DNA from: Bacillus sp. FJAT-18017
GTDB lineage: Bacteria > Bacillota > Bacilli > Bacillales > Cytobacillaceae
Assembly (NCBI RefSeq): GCF_001278805.1
Contig: NZ_CP012602.1
Span: forward strand, 4,803,501-4,867,500
Direction: 5' to 3'
DNA: 64,000 nucleotides
Position 1 is the first letter of the stretch, and each line of letters begins with the position of its first letter. The notes beneath the pieces were generated by a model that was not told where the DNA came from, ran no database searches, and saw only the letters and a program-made list of their open reading frames with translations. The translations under genes were made by a program, and so were the position numbers. Positions 41,166 through 49,875 of the stretch are shown here, piece after piece.

Positions 41166-42473
41166 CTATGCAGTGAAATCAATACTTGAAACTGATCTCT
41201 TCGAGTTACTTCCATAAGTATAAGAAGTCATCTCTTTTTCGATATCCGCTTCTTCTAGCTTGATTGACTTAGTACGTTTGGTGGATGCTTGCTCTTGTGA
41301 CTGAAAGGCCTTTTGTTCCTGGGGAGAATTGAATCCCCCTTGTGAAAAGGAAAAGCCCTGTGCAGTTGAATCAGCAGCAGGTACAGGCTGCTGGACCACA
41401 TCGACCTTATTCACGACTATCCCTTGCTGCTGCAGGGCTTGTTTCAAACTGGATAACTGTCCCTCAAGTACATCCCGGGCAGCTAAAGTTTCCGTTATAA
41501 TTTCAGCAGTTACCTGCCCATCCTGAAGCATAACCTGGATTTGAACCTTGCCAAGATGCTCGGGAGAAAGTAAAAACTTGGCAACGGTTTTGTCAGGAAG
41601 TCCATTGGCATTTACGGTAATTTGTCCAAGAATTCGAGTTGCTTCCGGAACAAATGATTGAACAGGCACTGATTTCGGAGGAGGAGTTGGTTCACTCCAG
41701 CTTCCATCATTTTGTGCGCTTACCGCTCCTGAAGGGTATAAGGAAGGATTGGCCGTAATTTGGTTCCCTTCTTCTTTCGTTTGCGTTGGCTTGCTTAATC
41801 CGCTTGATGGAGCAAATAATAATTGATTTTTATCTAGATCCAGAGGCAATTTTGCGTCGGTTGGTTTGTATTCCGGAGACTGTGGTTCGGGAATGGAAGG
41901 CTTCCGGGAATCTTGAGCATCTTTAACCAGCTTGTCTTGTCTTGCTTGTAAATTCGCAATTAGAGGCTCCAACGCTTCCACCAATTCTGTTAATACTCCT
42001 GACTGTGCTTGTTCGGATTCAAGGAAGCTTACTGCTTTTTGAAGCAGGTCACGTATGCCAGGTATCTCATAAATCTCCTGACGTGAACTTAGATCAAGCT
42101 GTCCTTTTACTGCTTCAATTTTTCCAGCTAGCTGCATAGCTCCAGGATGTGCTGAATCAGCAAGCTCGCCTTGAGCAATTTCACCTGAAGCGGAAGCAGT
42201 CAGCACGTTCTGAAGCTCTTTGAACAACCCAAGCAACCCTGCTAACAGTGCTGTAACTTCTTCTTTTTCCTCAGAAGGGATGGCCCCTGTTTCTTCAGTG
42301 GAAGATTCCACTGTTAAAAGTGAGTCCTGCCCATCTTCATTTACATTAACCTGGAGCATTTGTAAAATCTGGTCAAATGAAGTTAGAGTATCAGGTTGCT
42401 TAAGCGACTTCTTTATTGGAGAATCCCAATTGTTTGTTTGATTGTTTTTGATAGTTACTTGAAGGTTATTCAA
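41166..42473 (-). CDS. fliK: hook-length control protein FliK
   Basis: A 435-residue protein with a variable Gln/Ser/Pro-rich N-terminus and the conserved C-terminal Flg_hook domain (LLSPEHLGKVQIQVMLQDGQ, VTAEIITETLAARDVLE). It measures hook length and triggers the FlhB switch. The start is TTG behind GCAGGGGG. It is the first gene of the block. Confidence 0.9.
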   Translation of the reverse strand: MNNLQVTIKNNQTNNWDSPIKKSLKQPDTLTSFDQILQMLQVNVNEDGQDSLLTVESSTEETGAIPSEEKEEVTALLAGLLGLFKELQNVLTASASGEIAQGELADSAHPGAMQLAGKIEAVKGQLDLSSRQEIYEIPGIRDLLQKAVSFLESEQAQSGVLTELVEALEPLIANLQARQDKLVKDAQDSRKPSIPEPQSPEYKPTDAKLPLDLDKNQLLFAPSSGLSKPTQTKEEGNQITANPSLYPSGAVSAQNDGSWSEPTPPPKSVPVQSFVPEATRILGQITVNANGLPDKTVAKFLLSPEHLGKVQIQVMLQDGQVTAEIITETLAARDVLEGQLSSLKQALQQQGIVVNKVDVVQQPVPAADSTAQGFSFSQGGFNSPQEQKAFQSQEQASTKRTKSIKLEEADIEKEMTSYTYGSNSKRSVSSIDFTA

Positions 42474-42517
42474 ATAAAAACCCCCTGCAAAACGGTTAAA
42501 GTTTACGTTTAACCCTT

Positions 42518-42546
42518 ATTATACCTGACTATCCAATGTTAGTCAT
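42518..42546 (-). promoter_or_regulatory. SigA-type promoter of the fliK-cheY block
   Basis: Minus strand: ATGACT, 17-nt spacer, perfect TATAAT, 45 bp before the fliK start. It gives the block its own vegetative promoter. Confidence 0.6.
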
Positions 42547-42603
42547 GACATTTTTTGATATAATCAAAGTTTTTGATACTATTGGACTATTTTGATAGGC
42601 AAA

Positions 42604-43383
42604 TTAAACTCTTTCCCTCTTTTGAAAAAAGAAAGAATTTAACTTAATCAATTCATAGCGATCAGGCTCAGGAATGCTATCCCTGCTTCCAACAACAAGA
42701 ATCCCGCCTGGACACATGGCACTACTTAATCTCAACAGAAGATAATGGTTTGCCTCCTCTGTCAAATACAGCATGACATTGCGGCAAAGAATTAGATCAA
42801 ATCCGGATTCAAACGGGCCATGCAGCAGGTTCTGACGTTCAAAGTTGACTGCTTTTTTCATGTCCCTGTGCACTGAATAATGAGTTCCGAATTTCCTCAA
42901 ATACTTCAGCCTTAGTCCTGATGGCAGGCTTCCCAGTGCTTTCTCTCGGTATAAACCTTGTTTGGCCTTCGTTAAGTGACAATCGTTTAGGTCTGAGGCG
43001 ACAATGGAATAAGTCTCTAAACCCATCTCTTCAAGAATCATTGCCAGGGTATATGCTTCCTCCCCCGTAGAGCAACCTGCACTCCAACAGTTCAGGCTTG
43101 CTCTCTCCCGCAAAAGCCCGGGAAGTGCAGAGTGCTGCAAGTACTCCCACATTTCCGGATTTCGATAGAATTCCGTTATATGGGCGGTCATTTGGCCGGT
43201 AATCTCTTGAACAAATCCAGAATTGAAAAGGAGAGAATCCGAGTTACCTATGGAATGAAAGCTGCCTTTATGATAAAGCAGCGTCAGCCGCTTTCGAATT
43301 TGTTCTTGTTTATAGTTGCCCAAATCTATTCCGGTTTGGAGTGTAAATTGTTGTGCGAAATCAACATATTCAAGGTCGGTCAT
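42604..43383 (-). CDS. second CheR-type methyltransferase
   Basis: A 259-residue SAM-dependent chemoreceptor glutamate methyltransferase with the CheR signature SAGCSTGEEAYTLAM, the acidic SAM-ribose contact (IVASDLN) and LILCRNVMLYL. It has the CheR N-terminal helical domain and differs markedly from the cheR at 46.8 kb. It stands alone upstream of fliK. ATG 43383 follows AGGTGG; an in-frame GTG 9 nt upstream is possible. Its substrate receptor set is unknown. Confidence 0.85.
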   Translation of the reverse strand: MTDLEYVDFAQQFTLQTGIDLGNYKQEQIRKRLTLLYHKGSFHSIGNSDSLLFNSGFVQEITGQMTAHITEFYRNPEMWEYLQHSALPGLLRERASLNCWSAGCSTGEEAYTLAMILEEMGLETYSIVASDLNDCHLTKAKQGLYREKALGSLPSGLRLKYLRKFGTHYSVHRDMKKAVNFERQNLLHGPFESGFDLILCRNVMLYLTEEANHYLLLRLSSAMCPGGILVVGSRDSIPEPDRYELIKLNSFFFQKRERV

Positions 43384-43727
43384 CTTATCCACCTATTCGT
43401 AAGGTATTGTCACTTTCATCTGCTTCAATCCAATTAAACTATTAATAAATAAAGACGATATAGAATAATGAGATGTTTGCCCTTATAGCAGATAGAAAGT
43501 GTGTGTGTGGCACCTTTCTGTATGGGTGTTCTTCCTCGAACATGTTTATTCAAAATACTGGTAAAATCATCTCTTCCTTTTACAAAATACGAGATTGCTG
43601 CCTCTTCGTCAATAACTTCTTTAATATTGTCAAAAACTTTTTGATTTTGTTTGATTGCCTGTTGTTGATTTTTTTTGATTCAATTAAAATAGTTTTATAA
43701 CTAAGTCCGTACGAAAAGGAGAAAGTG
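43384..43727. other. divergent intergenic region between cheR paralogue and motA
   Basis: A 344-bp AT-rich region with no supported gene. It must hold the promoters of both divergent genes. On the plus strand TTTGAT, a spacer of 17 nt and TATAAC at about 43694-43700 is a possible SigA promoter for motA. No SigD-like motif is clear. Confidence 0.45.
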
Positions 43728-44528
43728 ATGTCTAGTATTATCGGAATTATAATAGCTCTTGTTGCAGTTGGAGTAGGGATGGTCTTAAAAGGGGCTTCGC
43801 TTTCCGCGTTGAATAATCCGGCTGCCTTCCTGATTATCTTTGGCGGGACGCTAGCTACTCTTTTAATTGCCTTCCCCTTTCGTGAAGCAAAAAAGTTTCC
43901 TGTCCTTCTGAAAGTCGCTCTTTTCGAGCCTAAGCTTCCTTCCAAATCAGAGCAAATTTCTAACATTATACATTGTGCCGAAATTGCTAAAAGAGAAGGA
44001 ATCCTTGCATTGGAGGAAGTATCAACAGATACGCAGGACCCGTTCTTCAAAAAGGGCCTTGAATTATTGATTGATGGCTACAATTATGATTTTATTGAAG
44101 AATTATTGCACGACGAACTAGAGGAAATTGATAAAAGGCATAAAACGGGCGCGCTTATGTTCTCACAGATAGGTTCCTATGCACCATCTCTAGGGGTTCT
44201 TGGAGCTGTGGTCGGATTGGTCGCTTCACTTGGCAACCTTAACGATGTGGATAAGCTTGGCCATTCCATCGCTGCTGCTTTCATTGCCACCTTGCTGGGG
44301 ATTTTTTGCGGGTATGTACTATGGAATCCGATTGCAAATAAATTAAAGCGAATTTCAAAACAGGAACAGGAATTAAAGTTTGTTACCATTCAAGGTATCC
44401 TGGGAATATGCAACGGACTCACCCCAAGTGCTCTTGAAAAAAAGCTTTCTGTGTATGTAACACCAAAGGAACGCCTCAAGTATGAAAGTAAAAATGGAGC
44501 AAAAGACGATGAGCAGCAGACGGCGTAG
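43728..44528 (+). CDS. motA: flagellar stator protein MotA
   Basis: A 266-residue stator channel subunit with four membrane helices (first IIGIIIALVAVGVGMVLKG), the cytoplasmic torque loop and the conserved APSLGVLGAVVGLVASLG and AAAFIATLLGIFCGYVLW segments. It matches B. subtilis MotA rather than MotP in my recollection. ATG 43728 follows AAAGGAG by 6 nt. MotA is the expected target of the PilZ protein at 25 kb. Confidence 0.93.
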   Translation: MSSIIGIIIALVAVGVGMVLKGASLSALNNPAAFLIIFGGTLATLLIAFPFREAKKFPVLLKVALFEPKLPSKSEQISNIIHCAEIAKREGILALEEVSTDTQDPFFKKGLELLIDGYNYDFIEELLHDELEEIDKRHKTGALMFSQIGSYAPSLGVLGAVVGLVASLGNLNDVDKLGHSIAAAFIATLLGIFCGYVLWNPIANKLKRISKQEQELKFVTIQGILGICNGLTPSALEKKLSVYVTPKERLKYESKNGAKDDEQQTA

Positions 44529-45288
44529 ACGACCTGAAGAACACGAGGAGCATGTTGATGAGTCCTGGCTGCTTCCTTATGCTGATATCCTGACCCTGTT
44601 ACTCGCACTGTTTATTGTCCTGTTTGCTTCGAGTAGCATCAACATATCAAAATATGAAGCAATTATGAATTCCTTCAAGACCGAGTTTACCGGAACCAAT
44701 GTCGATAGCAGCAAACAGGGATTATCGACAGAACCGCCCGAAACACCTATTGATCATGCACAGGAGGAAGAACCTCCAAAGGAAGAAGAGCCGCCTGATC
44801 AAGGTGAAACCGAGGATCCTGAGCTTGACGAATTAAAAAGAAGAATGGAATCGTATATTAAAAATAATGACCTTGATGCTGTGGTCACCTTGTCCGAATC
44901 AAAACGCGGGGTTGAAATTACGCTGAAAGACGTTATCTTGTTCGATCCCGGACATGCCATTCTAAAGGAAAACTCCTTTAAAACGCTCAATGCAATTATC
45001 GGGCTGCTAAAGGCTTTGCCAAATCCAATAAGTATTGAGGGTCACACAGACAACGTCCCAATCGGGAACGCGCCATACCGCTCAAATTGGGAGCTTTCTT
45101 CCGCTAGGGCAAGCAGCGTCCTTCATTACTTTGCTTCGAAAAATATTCAAGAGAGCCGGCTTCAGTTTACTGGTTATGGTGAATTCAAGCCACTATTCCC
45201 TAACGATACCGCAGACCACAGGCAATCAAACCGGCGTGTAAATATCGTTATTTTACGAAGCTCAGAAGCTAACAATCAGACCAATTAA
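44509..45288 (+). CDS. motB: flagellar stator protein MotB
   Basis: A 259-residue peptidoglycan-anchored stator subunit. One membrane helix (SWLLPYADILTLLLALFIVL) carries the ion-binding Asp; the C-terminus is an OmpA-like domain (ISIEGHTDNVPIG, then NWELSSARASSVLHYF). I use ATG 44509 (MSSRRRRRPEEHEE), 9 nt after GGAG, giving a 20-nt overlap with motA; an upstream ATG at 44482 is less likely. Confidence 0.92.
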   Translation: MSSRRRRRPEEHEEHVDESWLLPYADILTLLLALFIVLFASSSINISKYEAIMNSFKTEFTGTNVDSSKQGLSTEPPETPIDHAQEEEPPKEEEPPDQGETEDPELDELKRRMESYIKNNDLDAVVTLSESKRGVEITLKDVILFDPGHAILKENSFKTLNAIIGLLKALPNPISIEGHTDNVPIGNAPYRSNWELSSARASSVLHYFASKNIQESRLQFTGYGEFKPLFPNDTADHRQSNRRVNIVILRSSEANNQTN

Positions 45289-45289
45289 G

Positions 45290-45330
45290 AAAAAGGTGTT
45301 CCAAAAGTAGAATTTTGGGGCACCTTTTTT
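45290..45330 (+). terminator. terminator of motAB
   Basis: AAAAGGTGTTCC / GGGGCACCTTTTTT directly after motB. Confidence 0.8.
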
Positions 45331-45454
45331 ATGGATCTAAGAAGTTCCCTCAACAAAAAGAATCTCCGAAGAGTAATCACCGTAGTGACTGGTAATGCCT
45401 TGCCTTTTACTCCGCACTTTACGGACCTGAGGGCCTTGGGAAACATACCCTCCC

Positions 45455-45606
45455 ATTTGCTGGATTAATCTTCTTTCCTCAAACCGAGATTAATCCACGA
45501 AACCCCTTTTGCTAGATTAATCTCCATTCCTAAAACCGAGATTTATCCACGAAACCCCATTTACTAGATTAATCTCCATTCCTAAAATCGTGATTAGTCC
45601 ACGAAA
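45455..45606. repeat. three 52-bp tandem repeats with internal hairpins
   Basis: Units start near 45463, 45515 and 45567 with GATTAATC and share CTAGATTAATCTCCATTCCT, AAAACCGAGAT and ATCCACGAAACCCC. Inside each unit GGATTAATC and GATTAATCC-like ends can pair. No ORF or ribosome binding site. It occupies the space between the motAB and cheB terminators (45331-45646), which holds nothing else I can name. Confidence 0.75.
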
Positions 45607-45646
45607 CAAAGAAAGGAATCAACGGCTTATTGATTTCATTAATCAA

Positions 45647-45699
45647 CAAAAAGAGCTATCCCTAAGGAGTCGTCTTTCAACGCCCTTTTGGGATAGCAC
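45647..45699 (-). terminator. terminator of the chemotaxis operon
   Basis: GCTATCCC / GGGATAGC stem with a long loop followed by TCTTTTTG on the minus strand, after cheB. Confidence 0.75.
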
Positions 45700-45706
45700 T
45701 ATATTT

Positions 45707-46744
45707 TTACGATTTCCCACTGACTATCGAATAAATTACCTGTGGGATCTTCGTTAACGACGCCTGTTTTTCTACAGCCCCGATATTAAAGGCTGCCATT
45801 GGCATTCCATATACAACGGAAGATGCTTCATCTTGCCCAATGGTTCTGGCTCCCTTTCTCCTCATCGCCAGCATTCCTTTCGCCCCATCATAGCCCATTC
45901 CTGTTAAGATCACGCCCAATGCATCCTTGCCTGCCTCTTTGGCGACTGAGTCAAATAATACATCGACGGATGGGCAATGGCCGTTGACTCTTTCCCCCTG
46001 ACTGCAGACTACTTTGTAGCTTGAACCAGCTCTTTTGATTTTCATATGCATTTCCCCTGGTGCGATTAGAATCTTTCCGGGTTCAACGATATCACCAGTT
46101 TGGGCCTCCTTAACGGTAAAACCTGTGGCCTGGTTCAGCCGCTCGGCAAACATCCGCGAAAAAACTGGCGGTATGTGCTGGACAATAACAATTCCAGGCA
46201 TGCCGGACGTTGGTAAGGCAGAAATGATTTTTGTCAGGGCATCGGTGCCGCCTGTCGAAGCACCAATGGAAATCAATTTGATTTTGGATTTAGTTACTTT
46301 CGTTTGATCGATGACTGGACTTAAGATGGTTGTTTCTTCTGCTTTTGCACCACGAGCAGCTATCTTTACTTTTTGAACCATCTCGATAATGAACTTTTTC
46401 ACATTTTCAGCCGAATTGGTGTTAGGTTTCGGGATAAATTCGACAGCTCCTGCATTTAATGCGTCTTTCTCAGTATAATTAGCCGAGCTGATTACCAGTA
46501 CAGGCATTGGATACTGCGGCAGAAGCCTCCGGATGAAATCGAGTCCATTCATTTTCGGCATTTCAATATCGCAAATCATTACATCTGGTTCATATTTTAA
46601 AATATAATCGCGCGCTTCAAGAGGGTCCCCTGCTTTGGCAATCACTTGAATCATAGGATCTGATTCAATCCCCCGGGAGATTACCTCCCTGAATAAAGGC
46701 GAGTCATCGACAACCAGCACTTTTATTTTCTTATGCGTAAGCAT
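45707..46744 (-). CDS. cheB: chemotaxis methylesterase CheB
   Basis: A 345-residue response regulator-esterase. The receiver (VVDDSPLFR, phospho-Asp in ICDIEMPKMNG) is followed by the CheB_methylest domain with catalytic Ser (IGASTGGTDAL), His (VQHIPPVFSRMF) and Asp (TGMGYDGAKGM). ATG 46744 follows AAGGGTGG; the open frame into cheR has no ribosome binding site. Confidence 0.94.
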   Translation of the reverse strand: MLTHKKIKVLVVDDSPLFREVISRGIESDPMIQVIAKAGDPLEARDYILKYEPDVMICDIEMPKMNGLDFIRRLLPQYPMPVLVISSANYTEKDALNAGAVEFIPKPNTNSAENVKKFIIEMVQKVKIAARGAKAEETTILSPVIDQTKVTKSKIKLISIGASTGGTDALTKIISALPTSGMPGIVIVQHIPPVFSRMFAERLNQATGFTVKEAQTGDIVEPGKILIAPGEMHMKIKRAGSSYKVVCSQGERVNGHCPSVDVLFDSVAKEAGKDALGVILTGMGYDGAKGMLAMRRKGARTIGQDEASSVVYGMPMAAFNIGAVEKQASLTKIPQVIYSIVSGKS

Positions 46745-46754
46745 TGAACCACCC

Positions 46755-47570
46755 TTATTCTTTTCTATATACAGAAGGCATGACATACTTGAATTGGCAG
46801 GCCTCCCTATCAATCGTTTCTGATTGGCCGATAAATAAATAGCCTCCTGGCTCCAAAAGATTATAAAACTTATTAACCAGTTCCATTTTTGTTTCTTGGT
46901 CGAAGTAAATCATGACATTGCGGCAGAATATCACATGGAACCTCTTTTTAAAAGGAAATGTCCTCTCCATCAGGTTGAACCGCCTGAAAATGACCTCGTT
47001 TTTTATTCTGGCTGCAATCTCTGAATGTCCTTCACCTTTGGCTTTAAAATACAGCTGTCTCCAAATCTTTGGCATGGCCGCGAGCCCTGTATTCGGATAT
47101 ACTCCCTTTGCCGCTGTTTCCAGTACTTTCGGCGAAAGGTCTGTTGCAAGAATTTTTGCATCCCAATACATCTTTTGAGTTCCAAAAAATTCATCCAGAA
47201 CCATTGCCAGCATATAAGGCTCTTCCCCCGTTGAACAGCCCGCACTCCAAATTCTTAAATCCCGGTTATGAACCGTTTGGGATAAATACGGCAAAACATT
47301 ATTCTGCAGAAAACGAAAATGCTCCATTTCCCTCATAAAATACGTATGATTCGTTGTGATTTTCTCCACAAGTGTAGAGGCAGCACGGTCTGTCTTATCT
47401 TCAAGAACATAACGGAAGTAATCAGTATAGTTATCAAAATTAAGCTGCTGGAGAACCTGAAACAACCGCCCCTCAATAATGACCTTCTTCTCACCCTTTA
47501 GATTGATCCCATAGTTTGCTTTGATAAAGTCGGATAGCTGTTTAAATTCTTTGTCTGTAATACTGATCAT
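46755..47570 (-). CDS. cheR: chemotaxis receptor methyltransferase CheR
   Basis: A 271-residue SAM-dependent methyltransferase with the N-terminal helical domain (DFIKANYGINLKGEKKVIIE), SAGCSTGEEPYMLAM, ILATDLS and VIFCRNVMIYF. It is placed in the cheA-cheW-mcp-cheR-cheB unit, so this is the canonical CheR of the pair in the window. Confidence 0.94.
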   Translation of the reverse strand: MISITDKEFKQLSDFIKANYGINLKGEKKVIIEGRLFQVLQQLNFDNYTDYFRYVLEDKTDRAASTLVEKITTNHTYFMREMEHFRFLQNNVLPYLSQTVHNRDLRIWSAGCSTGEEPYMLAMVLDEFFGTQKMYWDAKILATDLSPKVLETAAKGVYPNTGLAAMPKIWRQLYFKAKGEGHSEIAARIKNEVIFRRFNLMERTFPFKKRFHVIFCRNVMIYFDQETKMELVNKFYNLLEPGGYLFIGQSETIDREACQFKYVMPSVYRKE

Positions 47571-47584
47571 CTTTTCACCCGCTT

Positions 47585-47614
47585 AAAGAAAGAGAGAGTC
47601 ATAGACCCTCTCTC
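47585..47614 (-). terminator. possible attenuator between mcp and cheR
   Basis: Minus strand GAGAGAG / CTCTCTC stem followed by TTTCTTT, just after the mcp stop. It may reduce read-through into cheR-cheB. Confidence 0.5.
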
Positions 47615-47625
47615 CCTATTTGCCT

Positions 47626-49350
47626 TTAATATTTTCCAAACTCATTATCACTTAACACAATACTTTTTTGGCCTGTAGCAGCCACCTCGGACAGCGAGCT
47701 TTCGATTTCCTGTCTTTGCTGCTGATTCAATTGGTCCAGCATGCTAACAATTTCCGGGCTCAATCCGCTTAATCCATTTAAAGAAGTTGAGGACTGATTG
47801 CTTCTCAGTTTGAATTGAGCAACCTTGCTCTTCAGAATGCTAGCCTGGTTTGACAATTCTTCACTGGCTGCGGCAGTTTGTTCGGATGTTGCGGAGTTAG
47901 CCTGGACCACTTGGGATACTTGCATAATTCCCTGATTGATTTGGCTAATTCCAACAGCTTGCTCACTAGATGAAGTCGCAATATCTTTTACTAAATCAGC
48001 AACTTTTGCGACATCTTCAACAATTTTTTCTAAGGCAATGGCAGTTTCATTGGCAATTTTCGTTCCGCCGCCTACCTTTTTGATAGAACCTTCAATAAGT
48101 TCAGTTGTTTCCTTTGCCGCGTTTGCCGAACGGGCTGCAAGATTACGTACTTCCTCAGCAACAACGGCGAAGCCTTTGCCATGCTGACCCGCCCTCGCGG
48201 CTTCAACGGCAGCATTCAATGCAAGAATATTCGTTTGGAAAGCAATTTCATCAATGACTTTAATGATTTTTGAAATATTCTCCGATGCAAGATTAATATC
48301 ATCCATTGCTTTAAGCATAGCGTTCATCTGGCCATTTCCATGGATCGCGTTTGCCTTGGCAACCTCGGCCAGTTTATTAGCCTCAACGGCATAATCAGCG
48401 TTCTGTCTTGTTTGCGAGGAAATTTCTTCAACCGTAGCAGACAGCTCTTCAATGGAGCTTGCCTGTTCCGTAGCTCCCTGGGAAAGGGCGACACTGGTCT
48501 CGGAAGCCTGTTTGGATCCTACTGCTACTTGTTCAGTGGCATGCTTGATCTCATTCATAACTTCATTTAAGTTCGCAACTGCCTCGCGGAACGCAACTCC
48601 TACCTGGCCAATTTCATCTTTACCTTCGATTTCCACTTCAAAGTCCAAATCGCCGTTTGCAATCTGGCGAGCATTATCCACCATCATTTTGAGTGGCACT
48701 CTGATTGTTTTTGCCATGAAGAGGCCCATTCCCATAGCCGCTAATGTTGCAATTGAAAGAATTATAATGACAACGGTAACCGTTTCGCTAGTAAGCTTTG
48801 TCAACTCCTCTGACTTAGCTGCACCAAGTTCCCTCTTTTGGTCAAACAACTCATTAATATACAGTTCAGCCTCAACAGCCGGTGGTACTCCGTCAGATTG
48901 GAGCAAAGCCAGGGCCTCAGCATCTTTATTCTCATAGGCAAGAGCAATAATTTGTTCCCTTACCGTAAAATATTTCTCGATGGAGCTGTTTAGCATGTTG
49001 AAGGTTTGGCGAGTTTCTTCCGTGCGGATTGATTTTTCAAATGCTTTGCTTTCTTCAAATAGCTCTTCAGCTAATATTTTGAGCTTCGCATTATATTCGT
49101 CCATTTTATCGACTTCATTGGCAATAATTAAGTCACGAAGTATGGCCCGGGAATTTTGAAAATCGATTCCAACTTTACCAATGTCTCCAACCGCTACACC
49201 ATAATCCTCGTAAAGCTTTGTGTAATCCCGGTCGATTTGCCTCATATTAATAATCTGATAGACACCTATTGCTGCTGTGAAAATAGCAACAGATAAAAAG
49301 CCAAAGAGAAGTTTTTTGCCTATTTTCATATTGATATACCATTTCATCAT
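47626..49350 (-). CDS. methyl-accepting chemotaxis protein with 4HB sensor
   Basis: A 574-residue chemoreceptor. An N-terminal membrane helix (about 12-30), an extracellular four-helix-bundle (4HB_MCP) sensor, a second membrane helix (about 192-212), a HAMP domain and a long signalling coiled coil follow. The hairpin tip IDEIAFQTNILALNAAVEAA and EVRNLAARSA are intact. The ligand is unknown. Being the only receptor in the che operon, it is likely a principal receptor. Confidence 0.93.
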   Translation of the reverse strand: MMKWYINMKIGKKLLFGFLSVAIFTAAIGVYQIINMRQIDRDYTKLYEDYGVAVGDIGKVGIDFQNSRAILRDLIIANEVDKMDEYNAKLKILAEELFEESKAFEKSIRTEETRQTFNMLNSSIEKYFTVREQIIALAYENKDAEALALLQSDGVPPAVEAELYINELFDQKRELGAAKSEELTKLTSETVTVVIIILSIATLAAMGMGLFMAKTIRVPLKMMVDNARQIANGDLDFEVEIEGKDEIGQVGVAFREAVANLNEVMNEIKHATEQVAVGSKQASETSVALSQGATEQASSIEELSATVEEISSQTRQNADYAVEANKLAEVAKANAIHGNGQMNAMLKAMDDINLASENISKIIKVIDEIAFQTNILALNAAVEAARAGQHGKGFAVVAEEVRNLAARSANAAKETTELIEGSIKKVGGGTKIANETAIALEKIVEDVAKVADLVKDIATSSSEQAVGISQINQGIMQVSQVVQANSATSEQTAAASEELSNQASILKSKVAQFKLRSNQSSTSLNGLSGLSPEIVSMLDQLNQQQRQEIESSLSEVAATGQKSIVLSDNEFGKY

Positions 49351-49369
49351 GGTTCAATTAACCCCCTGC

Positions 49370-49849
49370 TTAAATATGTCCTATCTGTTCTGCTATGTCT
49401 TCATGCAGCAACGTATCACAGTTTAAAAGCAATTTAACATCATCGCCAACCTTGCCAATGCCTTTCACATACCGATTTATACCCTGGCTAATATCTGGAG
49501 GCAGTACAATATTTTCAGGGGAAATTGTCAACACCTCTGAAACACTGTCCACTATCAGACCGACAGAAACCTCATGAACTTCGATAACAATGATACACGT
49601 CCTATCGTTATACTCTTTCGGTTGCTTTTTAAATCGTGCCCGGACATCCATAACAGGGATGATTTTTCCGCGAAGATTAATAATTCCCCGAATATATTCC
49701 GGCATTTCCGGTACCTCAGTAATTTGCTGTATACCGATAATCTCTATGACATGGCGAATATCAATTCCGTAAAATTCATTTTCAAGATTGAATGTTAAAA
49801 ATTTATCCGCCAGGCTGTCTTCAAATTCTTCCTCTATGATCTGAGCCAT
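49370..49849 (-). CDS. cheW: chemotaxis coupling protein CheW
   Basis: A 159-residue CheW domain protein (FLTFNLENEFYGIDIRHVIE, then IRGIINLRGKIIPVMDVRAR) linking receptors to CheA. It starts 26 bp after cheA. Confidence 0.95.
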   Translation of the reverse strand: MAQIIEEEFEDSLADKFLTFNLENEFYGIDIRHVIEIIGIQQITEVPEMPEYIRGIINLRGKIIPVMDVRARFKKQPKEYNDRTCIIVIEVHEVSVGLIVDSVSEVLTISPENIVLPPDISQGINRYVKGIGKVGDDVKLLLNCDTLLHEDIAEQIGHI

Positions 49850-49875
49850 CTCACCTGCTCCTTTCTAGTAATCTG

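Noticed and set aside
43580..44050. 156-residue minus-strand ORF
   Set aside because: Lies antisense across the motA promoter and N-terminus; shadow of motA codons.
45455..45606. CRISPR array
   Set aside because: Units are contiguous and entirely repeat-like, without unique spacers, and no cas genes are nearby. The same applies to the array at 57.5 kb.
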